A stretch of 64,000 nucleotides of DNA from Sanderia malayensis (taxonomy: Eukaryota > Cnidaria > Scyphozoa > Semaeostomeae > Pelagiidae). This document shows, piece after piece, positions 1-10,200 of this stretch. The notes beneath the pieces are model-generated. The model was not told the origin of the DNA. It saw only the letters and a list, made by a program, of their open reading frames with translations, and made no database searches. Position numbers and translations under genes: made by a program. Every line of letters starts with the position of its first letter. Positions within the stretch are counted from its first letter, which is position 1. Where the stretch lies: positions 186,001 through 250,000 of the forward strand of contig RQOL01000718.1 of assembly GCA_013076295.1 (NCBI GenBank), in the 5' to 3' direction.

Positions 1-342
1 TGGATTTTGGATTATAGCTAAGATACTAGGATGGTTTGCATATTTTTCAAGAATCAATCTCACAATGTCTCTATCACTGGTTTGTTCATATATGTCAGCT
101 AAGCTTTGTGGTTTTTTCCCACTTGATTTTTCGACTATATTAACGTAATGTTCGTTAAAAGTCTCAGCAAGCTCACGGTCATCAGTAATGATCTTCTCGT
201 CCTTTACAAGCAAAATGTCGTTCCCTGATAAACCCCCTTTATTTGTCAGGAATGGTTTCACTAGATTCCAGAAATCTTTATTTGTCATTAACCCATTTTC
301 CGTCACCTTGTTGAAATGAGATTTGATCGCCTTTTTTCTGAG
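1..342 (-). pseudogene. LINE (non-LTR retrotransposon) fragment, linker before reverse transcriptase
   Basis: On the minus strand one frame stays open from about 340 to the window edge. It reads as the segment between endonuclease and reverse transcriptase of jockey/CR1-like LINEs: a basic stretch (KKAIKSHFNKV), then NKDFWNLVKPFLTNKG, then the ETFNEHYVNIVEKSSG region just upstream of the RT palm. The FWxxVKPFLTNKG pattern is a family hallmark (known); the assignment is by eye. The RT itself would lie left of the window. The 5' side stops abruptly where the inverted-repeat element at 343 begins, so this copy is truncated or interrupted there. Confidence 0.75.
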
Positions 343-966
343 AGAGACGCATGATCACGTGATTCGTGACCACACCCACAAGCGGTGTGAAAAAGTTTTT
401 CACCACCATATGGTGCATCACAAGACGAGAAAAAACTTATCATTCTCGAGGTGCAGCATCCCAACGTTTGTGTTGCTGTTGTTGTTGAAAAAGTCAAGAT
501 GTCGATATTTCGCTTATAAACCGGAATGTTCGATTCTAAATCCCTAGCCATAATAAAACTAATTAAAATGATATATTTGCACTATCTACAATGTTTCTTT
601 GACGTGTTTAAAACGTATTGTCAAAATATCAAGTCAGCCATTTGTTGCACGAATCTTCACTGGACAGAAAGTCCGAAATCTCTCACTCACTTTCTCTGCT
701 TTAGATAAAATGACTGTTTTTGCGTTAGATAGCGTTGCTTCATCATCACCATCATAATTACTTGTTGATTCTTCCTCTTGCTTCACTTCACTCATCTCCT
801 GCATCAGCGAAGACCTTCTGGGAAAAATTTCTGTTTTTTCCTTGCTTTGGTAGAAAATGATGCTGGTGACTGGCTTCTAGTAAACAAAAATGGAGACACG
901 ATATTTCCACAGGATCCTATTGCCAGCAGCAAACCCAGTAATGGCAGCTGCAAGGTCGTTAAGACG

Positions 967-2172
967 GAAGCGAGCCTAAAATAAGGGGCATGGCTCTGGG
1001 ACACCTGAAAGATTCAGTTGATAATGCTATCTTTCTGCACGCTTTGTTCCCTGTGATCAGAATGTGACCCTCCATTGTCCCCTAAACAATGTTGTCTTTT
1101 ACTCCAGTCATTTACCATTGCCGGTCTAAAAGTCGACGATGCTCAGTACAACCGCCTCCGGAGACAACATTGTTTTGGGGAAGAACGGGATGAACTATGC
1201 GTGTAAAAATTGCAGGTGTTCCAGGACGTTTGTCCTCTACTGCAAAAAGATTGGATAAAATTCCTTCTCCACCTTATGCAGCCACCTAATGACTCACAAC
1301 CGGGTAATACTTGGAATGGCGAATTATAACTAATTGTAACGGAGTGTCAAATGTTGTTTGCGGAAGAGGAGAGGTGCACCTGGAACTCAAGTGCATATAA
1401 CAGGTGTCTAGCAAAGGGTGTTAGAAGGAGGCAAGTGGCAGGAATTCTTTCAAAATGCCGCAAATAAAAAACGGTTGACAAATTGGTAACGCAAGAAGTC
1501 AAACATAATTTAAAGCTTCCTTTCATCATAACATCTGCAGAGAGACAATTCCAAATTGCCAAGAATAAAGTGGAAGAAATCTTCAGCTGCAACCACGAGG
1601 AAGCGGACACATGACTTATTTTGCATACTTTATTTGCCGAAAATGATGTGGTCATTGTGACAAAAGATACGGGTGCTTTACCGGTGTGACAAATTGCTGC
1701 CACTTGCACCCTTCTAACACGCTTTACTGTCTGACATCTGTTACATGAACTTGGGCTCCAGGTGAATCTCTCATCTACCGCAAACAACATTTGACAATCC
1801 GTTATAAATAGTTACCATTCACCATTCCAAGTATTACCCGGTTGTGAGTCATTAGGTGGCTGCATAAGGTGGAGAAGGAATTTTATCAAATCTTTTTACA
1901 GTAGAGGATAAACGTCCTGGAACACCTGCAATTTTTACAAGCATAGTTCATCCCGTTCTTCCCCAAAACAATGTTGTCTCCGGAGGCGGTTGTACTGAGC
2001 ATCGTCGACTTTTGGACCAGCAATGATAAATGACTGGAAAGACAACATTGATCAGGGGACAATGGGGGGTCGCATTCTCATCACAGGGAACAAAGTGTGC
2101 AGAAGGATAGCATTATCAACTGAATCTTTCAGGTGTCCCAGAGCCTTGCCCCTTATTTTAGGCTCGCTTTCG
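967..2172. mobile_element. Nested fold-back element (palindrome of about 1.2 kb)
   Basis: The arms at about 967-1342 and 1797-2172 are reverse complements, beginning AGCGAGCCTAAAATAAGGGG and ending with its complement. The central part is itself an imperfect palindrome: GTTGTTTGCGG near 1352 pairs with CCGCAAACAAC near 1780. No credible coding frame is present, so this looks like a non-autonomous fold-back transposon sitting in the larger 343-4165 element. A short extra copy of the terminal sequence follows directly at 2176-2194. Confidence 0.7.
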
Positions 2173-2724
2173 TTGCCTAAAATAAGGGGCAAGCATCAGG
2201 TGAAAAGATAAAAGTGCTTATTTGTTCCTATTTTATGACTTGAATTTTGTTGATTATTTTGTTATTTTATTTTAAATAACTGCAGCTTTTTATTCTTATT
2301 AACGTATTCTGACTCACGCTTTATTATTGCTGTTTTCATTTTAAATTTTATTAGTTAGGTAATATAGATGATAGGCCTACTCTACATGCGCAGCTATTTT
2401 TGCATATCCAGTTACAGACTAACTGGACAGATCGGATTGAAGTTGATTGAATTTAAGATGATTGAATTTAAATTGAGTTGAAAAACAAAGCAACACACAA
2501 TTGAGAATAAGTTGGAAGTTATCTTGACATTGAACACACTCTGTTGTTAATTGTTGTTTTTTCTGACACCCTGCATGACCTATGTTAGCTTGTATGCAAA
2601 CTATAGCAACTGCAAACTGGAAAGGAAAATATCACCCAGAAAGTGGGCAAAAAAACACACGAGTAAGCAACAGCGTAAACAAGGCAGGAAATTTCAGCAT
2701 AGCTCATAACCAAGCAAAGGTCTT

Positions 2725-2778
2725 ATGATAACATTGCTTCTTCTACTATCTGGAGATGTTGAATTAAACCCTGGGCCA
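2725..2778 (+). CDS. 2A ribosome-skipping peptide motif at the N-terminus of an ORF
   Basis: An ATG at 2725 starts an 18-codon frame: a hydrophobic run (MITLLLLLSG) followed by DVELNPGP. This matches the D-V/I-E-x-N-P-G-P consensus of 2A and 2A-like peptides, at which ribosomes skip a peptide bond. N-terminal 2A-like sequences are known from non-LTR retrotransposons and some immune-receptor genes of invertebrates. A stop codon lies seven codons after the motif (TGA at 2797), and the OTU frame resumes one frame away, so this copy is broken just downstream. The motif match is direct; function is inferred. Confidence 0.85.
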
Positions 2779-2803
2779 ATGGGCTTCTTCAAGTGTTGAA
2801 TAT

Positions 2804-3482
2804 ATGTTTTGCCCTCTTTCACATGCTACTAAAACCACAATCTGTTCAGTATTAGGCATCACCTCACATGGCACATGTGATAATAATGACATTGTGAAAA
2901 AACGTAACAAGCCAGTTCGATTATTTCAAATAGCTGGAGATGGGAATTGTCTTTTTCGGGCCATTTCTTATGCAATTTCAGGAAAACAAATCTTTCACAA
3001 AACTATACGAATAAAAATAACATTATTTATGAAACAAATAGAACCACAATTGGATGCACACATCGGGAGTTCTGTTGATGAATACCTGGTGAAAAGTAAA
3101 ATGACCTCTGACAAGATATGGGGTACTGAAATTGAATTTATAACTGACTGCAGCATGGTTGTTGAAGACTGATATTTATGTATTTTCAAAGAGTGGTCTT
3201 GAATTAAAATGGTCAAAATTTTCCATGAATGGTGTCAGACAATCTGATGAATGCAATAAACAGTCAATATATATGGAAAATATGACTGGTAACCATTATA
3301 ATATTGTCTTGGATGTATCCAATGGTGCTGATGCAAAATTGAATAATGCAACTAGGTACGATGCACATGCTTGCTTGAATAATAGATTGTCTGTTTTAAA
3401 TTTACAACCTGTTGATGTTAAAGGTGATGGTAAGTGTTTCTTCAGAGCAGTTTCATTGTTTTGGAAACTGAAAGTTTTTTAA
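2804..3482 (+). pseudogene. Decayed OTU-family cysteine protease, one complete plus one partial domain
   Basis: 2804-3172 contains the OTU catalytic signature AGDGNCLFRAIS (Asp/Cys). A one-base frame change near 3165 leads into 3159-3482, which supplies the rest of the fold and the histidine region (NHYNIVLDV). A second OTU start, VKGDGKCFFRAVS, follows and is cut off at about 3461, where a dispersed repeat begins. OTU proteases hydrolyse ubiquitin or related linkages and are carried by several invertebrate transposons (known). The layout of 2A, OTU and a second OTU is seen directly. The frameshift, stop and truncation mean that this copy is dead. Confidence 0.75.
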
Positions 3483-3722
3483 CCTTGATGAAACAAGATC
3501 GAAAACTGAAGTCAAAATGTTTGCTTGAGTGGTGTCAAAACAAGTGTTTTTGAATTTGCTGCGTTCAATCCTGAAAATTAAATCCAGGGTATTCAGTTTT
3601 GCTCAAGCTCAACTAATAGGCTCGCAAGTTTGACTTTAATTTGATATTACTTTCTTCACTTTCTGGATAATGCAGTGAAATAAAAGCCATCTGTCGCGGG
3701 TCACCTCAAGGTTCCTTTGATC
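3461..3722 (+). repeat. Dispersed ~260-bp repeat, copy 1
   Basis: This segment, beginning TTTTGGAAACTGAAAG and ending GGTTCCTTTGAT, is nearly identical to 22028-22294 in the same orientation. It interrupts the second OTU-like domain and abuts the inner end of the right arm of the fold-back element. No coding frame or tRNA boxes were found. Confidence 0.8.
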
Positions 3723-4401
3723 TACTAAAGCAAGGAAAAAACAAAATTTTTCCGCACAGTCATTTTATCTAAAGCAGAGAAAGTGAGTGAGAGATTTCGG
3801 ACTTTTTGTCCAGTGAAGATTCGTGCCATAAATGGCTGACTTGATATTTTGATAAAACCTTTTAAACACGTCAAAGAAACATTAAAGATAGTGCAAGTAT
3901 ATCATTTTAACCAGTTTTATTATGGCTAGGGACTTGCAATCGAAAATTCCGGTCTATAAGCGAAATATCGATATTTTGACGTTTTTCAACCGCAGCAACA
4001 ACACAAACGTTGGGATGCTGTACCTCCAGAATGGTAGGAGAAAAACAGCGAATGTTTTATAATTTCTTTCTCGTCTTGCGATGCACTGTATGGTGGTGAA
4101 AAATGTTTTTGACAATTCCCAAAAAATTTCGTCAGACAGTTCGTGGGTGTGGTCACGACTGACGTGAATATCAGACGACGCCCAAATGACCCCTGGCAGC
4201 TTTATATACTTTTCATCATGGGAAATCAGAATGGAATCCGAAATAAAATTTAGGCTTAGGCAGTTTGTTAGATGGTTGTAATAATTTCCCTGTCCATAAT
4301 GTATGGTCTTTATTCTCTGAAGTATGTGGCCGTGAAGTATCAAATCTCAACAGCGCATTAATTGAATCAGTAAATTTGGCGTACATCTGCCCTACTCTCA
4401 C

Positions 4402-5490
4402 CTCAGATACTTGTAACATTTGACCAGCATCTGCAAGCTATCCAAAAAAGAGAGAAACATTTCAAATTTTAGACAACTGCATGTCAAGGAAAACATTTAT
4501 CATACACCTTTTTTGCAGTATGAATATCCGGGATGCAAAGGAGCCAAAAAAAAATTACATTGGAAACCTTTGCAAACATACTTTCCTCTATAAATTTGAG
4601 CATGCATGGCATTAGCTTTCACTAACCTTTCCCAATTCCCAGGGGACATTTGTCTTTTTTTTTTGGGCAGTACAACCATCTTAATTTCGAGTCAACTTCA
4701 ATAGCCCACACTTAAATATGAAACTATATTTTGAAAACAAGTGCAAACTTTGAAAAATGGCTTCTTACTTTTTTTCCTATTTCCTCATTTTGCTTTCTTA
4801 AAGACACGGCAATTGTCTCAGATTGACATAAAATTTCCTCCTGGTTAGTGTAATAGTAAGAGAAACAGAATAAATATAAAAAAGCAAAAGAAATACTGGA
4901 ACTTAATCATCAATGTTAGACCAAACAGTGTGAAAACAGAAATAATATATTACATGTGAGATATTAAAATTCATAACTAAATCCTTGTGTCTGCCTTCAT
5001 GTTGTGACTTGTTGGCATATAAAAATAGGCATTAGTAGAAGAGCTAGCTAGGGGCATATAAAATAGCTTGTGATAAGAAGGTGATCCTAATGAAGTGAAA
5101 CATAAAACGAGGTATCTAAATAGAGTGTAAATGGTATTGAATAAAAATTGTTTCCTCCTGATAAAAGTAAACTCCTTTTACTTGATGGAACAAAAACTAG
5201 TTAGGAAACAATCCAAAGATAGATATCACCTTTTGACAGCAGAGTTCATACTTTTCCTTCAGAAGACTATTGATTTTAGAGGTATTTTCAATTTCAGTAG
5301 CCTGTAAAACAAGATTATTAGTATATCATCTATCTAAGAAAAAATTAGTAAAGAATAACTCATTCCATAGTGTCCCAAACATCTAGACACGTAAACTAGA
5401 CATTATTCCTTTTCCTGAAATTCAGCTTAGATTGATAAAGAAGAATAATTTTAAAAATAATACCCTTCTCAGCCTAAGTTCTTCTAAGGC
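4402..5490 (-). CDS. Four exons of an unidentified coiled-coil protein gene (partial)
   Basis: Four minus-strand exons, all exact multiples of three and all phase 0, have matching splice sites: 5464-5490 (27 bp), 5230-5301 (72 bp), 4769-4840 (72 bp) and 4402-4437 (36 bp). Examples are acceptor TTTTACAG|GCT and donor AAG|GTGATA for 5230-5301. Joined, they encode a charged, Leu/Glu/Lys-rich stretch (ALEELRLRR, INSLLKEKYELCCQK, VSLRKQNEEIGKK, LADAGQMLQVSE) typical of a continuous coiled coil. Both ends of the gene are missing from the model. Further exons may lie at 5.5-6.3 kb, and the downstream part may lie beyond the transposon at 343-4165. I do not recognise the family. Agreement of phase and splice sites makes chance unlikely. 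Confidence 0.6.
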
Positions 5491-5596
5491 CTGTAAATTA
5501 CGATGATAGAACAACTGATCAAAATATCTTATACATAATATCTAATATATAAAAGCAATTAATTGAGCATTGCAACAAGAACCTTGTGAGAAGTTA

Positions 5597-5626
<30 letters not shown>
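5597..5626. repeat. (TC)n microsatellite
   Basis: A run of CT dinucleotides with one TTT interruption, lying upstream of the coiled-coil exons. Confidence 0.9.
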
Positions 5627-5628
<2 letters not shown>

Positions 5629-6762
5629 AACAATCAATATTTCTACATGTAATAAAAAAGAAATTCTAGCATACACAAAAAATGTTATCTTTCTTGTATG
5701 TTGACATAAATGAAGAAGATGAATGATGCAAGGGAGCACAGGATGTCACATTTAATACTTCTGGCTCCATGAATAGAAAATAACCCTAAGGCAAATAAAA
5801 TAAAACCTGGACTTAAAAATCACGAAGTTGTGTGCTCATACAGATAAATAGATATGAATTGCTGTCCTTTCCTGCACTACAAAAAATAGAGCGTTTATAT
5901 TAGTTATACAGAAAAAACTAGTTCTCGCATAATTATATTTTTCTCTCATTCTCTTCGATTTCAGTTTCCTGTACTCCTTAAGACTTTGATGAATCGCACA
6001 TGCTCAAAATGGTGGACAGAATGACTTTCCTCCATTCAAACATCGCATAATTTCCCAGGCAATAATAACAAAGCCAATCTCAAATTGTATAGAATAATAA
6101 ATGCTATACACAACACAAGTAAACACGTCAAAACGATTTAACTAAAATTATTTTCAAGTATTATACTTAAATGAAACGTACCCCACTGGTTTGCTGAAGG
6201 CTTGTATCAATATAATATCCTCGTCTATCCTATCTTGATGATTATTCGGACTTATTTAGTCTGGCTTGGATGGTATGGCGACAGCAGCAAGTAAAAAAAC
6301 AAAATAAATACAAACACAGATGACATCAAATCCTTCCATCATATGTCCGCAGTTTCCCGCCAAAAACTTCACCAGCCATTCTTTTTGGCCTCGTTCCCAA
6401 TTTGGTGCTCAGATTTCCGGCCGTAATATTTTGTGTAATATTTTATTGGGCAATTAATGATTTTAAGCCCCCTTCTCCCCTTTAAAGTGCTTCAGATAAA
6501 TAAATGATTTTTAAATGAAATTTGAAAATGGTTAAAGTTGAAAGAAATTGCATCGCTGGCTGATAATCATATCCGTGTGAAGTTGGAAGCACGATATAAA
6601 TGCTTGGGCAAAGTTCATTAACACACCTAAAATATTGGGGCACTGAGACCCTTATCCACGCGTCTTGCGCCGCACGTTTTGTAGGGATTAAATCGTTGGG
6701 GCATATAGGACTAGTTGTAGCGTTTCTAATCATTCTTCGTTGGAACTCAGAGAGTTAGCACA

Positions 6763-6955
6763 ATTTCCCCCACCTTCCCTCTCCTTTATATTGTTTATAG
6801 ATTTACATTGTGATTTCAGTCATTATTCTGTAGTTTGACCATTCGGTTAGTACTGCCTGGTGTACCGGCCGGAGTTGTCGGAATCACCGACCGTAAATCC
6901 CTTTCTCTACTCAAGCAATCCGGGCCGGTCGGCTAACCGCCCAATTTCTTGAGAT
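6763..6955 (+). repeat. Interspersed ~190-bp repeat, copy 1 (SINE-like)
   Basis: Shares an ordered set of blocks (cytosine-rich start, TACTGCCTGGTGTACCGGCC, CACCGACCGTAAA, TACTCAAGCAATCCGGGCCG, CCCAATTTCTTGAGATA) with 14110-14313, and its 3' two thirds with 13740-13876. All copies share one orientation. I could not identify convincing pol III A and B boxes, so 'SINE-like' rests only on size and dispersal. Confidence 0.6.
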
Positions 6956-7257
6956 AGCTTAAGCTTCTATAAATAAGAAATAAGGGGTTTAATACAGAGT
7001 TTACGGTAATCTATGCCTATCACGGCGATATTCATGAAAGAAAGTCGAAACCTCATTCAGCCTCAACCTCAAGTGTGGTATCGGATCATTACATCGGAAT
7101 ATAATACTTGTATAAAAAAGTATATGTTTCATGCAATGTTATATTACAGGGAGCATGCATGTAAAATAATGAATAATGAATAGAAATAAAGTTAGTAAAC
7201 TTATCCTTTAAATGCCCAGTTGAATATTTATTGAAGTTCGACGAAAAGTTGTATTCT

Positions 7258-10200
7258 TCAATCATCATAGCGTTTAATAATTGCTTCAATTCCAAGCAAT
7301 TTTACATACTCCTTGTTTGCATCAAAAGTAAAGAACTCAGCTTTTACGCTATACTTTCCCTAAAAGATAAGAATATTATATTTTACATAAAAATAGAAAG
7401 TAGAATAAAAAATTGGAAAGAAAGAAAAAGAAAAAATTCAAACATACTGCAATGGAGGTCATGGATCCAATGTTGATTGTAGAGTTTTTCCCGTACTTCA
7501 CTGAAAAAACACGTGCAGGCAGCTTCACTCTTCTGAGCAAACAACGTTTTGAAGCGTGTATATGGTAACAAGCATTCTTATTCCCCAGAAACTAAATAAT
7601 ACCAACAACCAATAGGAAAAATGTTTCGTGTAAAGACTCGATCAAATCTTCTTGAATAAGCAAAGTAACTATTTACAATGGCTAGAAAACCCTTAATTTG
7701 TTCTTAATGTATTGTCATAAATTTTTTCCCTTATAGTCCAACAGTTGACTAAGCCAGTATTCGGTGAGAGGGATTCCAAAAGATTCCCTTGTAACACAAT
7801 AGCACAATATCCTTCACAGTATACAGCAATAAATATAATGTTTAAGTAATTTAATATGTGCAAAAGAAGTAAATACATGTACAACGTTTCGAGCTTTACT
7901 CGTCTTCAGGTATAAGAAAATACGTTGATAACACATAAATAACACAAAAATAAATAAAACATAAATATAACACATCGCTGCTTGGATTGTATTTTTTATC
8001 TGGGGCTGGAAATGTTCTGACTTTGTTCTTAGTTTTTAGGCAAATAGACAGTAGCTTAGCGAGGGGGGGCAGCCGCCCCCCCCCCCAATTCGCAGAAAGT
8101 TGGTCTCTGAGAAAAGTGCAAATCTGCAATAAAATTTGTAGGGGGGTACGACAAAAAAACAAGGCTTCATTTGCCAAAAAATTTGCCTGTTTGCCCCTCC
8201 AATCTTCCCGCTCTGGCTACGCCACTGCAAATAGAGTCTCCATATAAAGCTGAATACAAAGAAGCTGAAGACGAGTAAAGCTTGAAACGTTGTATATGTA
8301 TTTACTTCTTTTTTGGACATTTAAATTACCTAAACATTATATTTATTGCTGTATATTTTGAAATGATGTGTTGAAAGGCAAACAATTTGGATTTTATCCT
8401 TCAAAGTACTTGGGAAGCTGGAGATTCCTTCCCTGCTACTGCTGCACGATATAGTTTTAGAAGATAATGATATTCTTATATATAAATTACCTCCTGCTTT
8501 GAAGGGACAAAGCTCTGTTTGAAAGCATTGATTGAGAGTCCCTTCTTGACGCCATATGGTAAAGTTATCAAAAAGAGCTTCTCCTTTTATGTAGATTGAG
8601 CTGACTGTTTCACCTATATTAAACGAAGAAACCTTAATTTAATTTATTACTGGAAAAAAAACAAGAAATGGATGCAAATATGTATCTGAATAGATAGGGA
8701 TTTATGTATATGCAAATATGTATCTAAATAAGTATTCCTCAGTATCTGACATGATTTCAATCAATCTGAGAATGGTGCTTCTTACTGGGAATCCACTCCA
8801 TATAAAAGGAAAATTCCTCTTTTAATTTCACTTTCCCCAAGAATCTCATTTTTCCAAGCGTAGGACCTATAAATAAAAAACATCATTTCAGTTGGTATAT
8901 GTTGGGAAGCCTCAACAGCGGCGGCGCACACACAAAGACACGGGCACGGTTGTTGCAGATGACTCATGTATGAGCCAAATTGCCTATTTATACTTTATTA
9001 CTTGATTTTGTGACATTTTATCACTCTTAGTAATGTTAGAATAAAATCTTCCTTTTTCCTGTTTTTTGTAATTTGATTATACAAACATATATTGCTGTAT
9101 GGATTAGATTTATTCAGTTGCATTAAAGTTGTATTGGTGCTGCGTTGCAGTGATTGTCAAAGAAAGTTGTTGTGTTGAAAAATTATGAGAAAACGATAAT
9201 GACTGTGTACTTCTTTGTGTGGTTCCTTAACTCACAGTAAAAGAAACAGAGAGTTGGATTCAGGGCCGGTTCCATGGGGGGGGGGTGTGGGGGGGGTGTG
9301 ACACCCCCCAAGAATTGAGTTTTAGCGATTTACTCGGTAAATTTTGATTTTTGGTCTGTAAAATTATGTTACGAAAGTTTATATGGTTTTGTGGTAAGGT
9401 TTTTTTTTTAAATTGCTCGGTACATAGGAGCTTACACCCCCCGAAGAAAATTTTCTGGAACCGGCCCTGGTTGGATTGCGATCCACAACAGTATACGCAT
9501 AAAATGCGTAATTTACCAAAGACGTTGAAAGTAAAAAAATGCCAAGTTAAAGAGTTAAACATCTAAAGAAAGAGTGGTTGCATGTTTTTGACTGTTCTTT
9601 TTGCTCCAAAAATTGTTGTGATGTTGAGGTCGATTGAAATCTAATGTTGAGTCTACCATGGGTTTCTGCTTGATACAATACAAGCAGCTCTATTTTGTTA
9701 TTTTACCATATACCCGATTAAACATTCAACTTTTGAATCCACAAAACCAGCCTTTAAAACAAGAACGTTGGAGAAAGCCTTAGTGGGATTAAAGCCCCAT
9801 GTACACGAGCTACTTTTCTAAATATTTGGAGGGATTAACGAGTTAGCACCTTCCTTTTCCCGTGTACATGGTCTTTTTTAGAAATTCTACCAGCCAAAAA
9901 TTTTAGTAAGGATGAAAAGGGCCGCTTAATTAGTATTGGGATGCTGGAGATTCTGGAGATGCTAATTCGCCTCTTGTTTTCTCGGTGATGCATGTCAACG
10001 CGGATTAAATGTTGTCTTCTTTCTCTGTTACTTTTTTTACAAGCACGATGTCTGACGAAGAATTGTTTATGCTGCTTCTCATAACTGTATATTTATTGGA
10101 ACAAAATCAGAAAAATTCTGATTTACAAATCGTCTAAAGCCAGCCATTTTGATAACAGAGGTTACTCGTGTACGTGTACCCGCGCGGTAGATGCAAGCAA

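Larger units (their letters stand above)
343..4165. mobile_element. Fold-back element with ~400-500-bp inverted arms, carries 2A/OTU sequence
   Basis: The stretch around 343-718 reappears as its reverse complement around 3755-4165, including CGTGACCACACCCA near both ends and shared blocks through TCTCACTCACTTTCTC. A further matching block lies at about 820-855 and 3722-3755, so the left arm holds about 100 bp of extra sequence. The interior contains a second palindromic element (967-2172), a 2A motif and OTU-like coding sequence. No clean target-site duplication could be read. It could be a DNA transposon with very long inverted termini or an inverted duplication of a repeat; I favour the former. 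Confidence 0.65.

Noticed and set aside
1347..1790. 147-codon minus-strand ORF
   Set aside because: Lies in the central imperfect palindrome of a fold-back element, with no recognisable domain. The complementary arms make long frames likely by chance.
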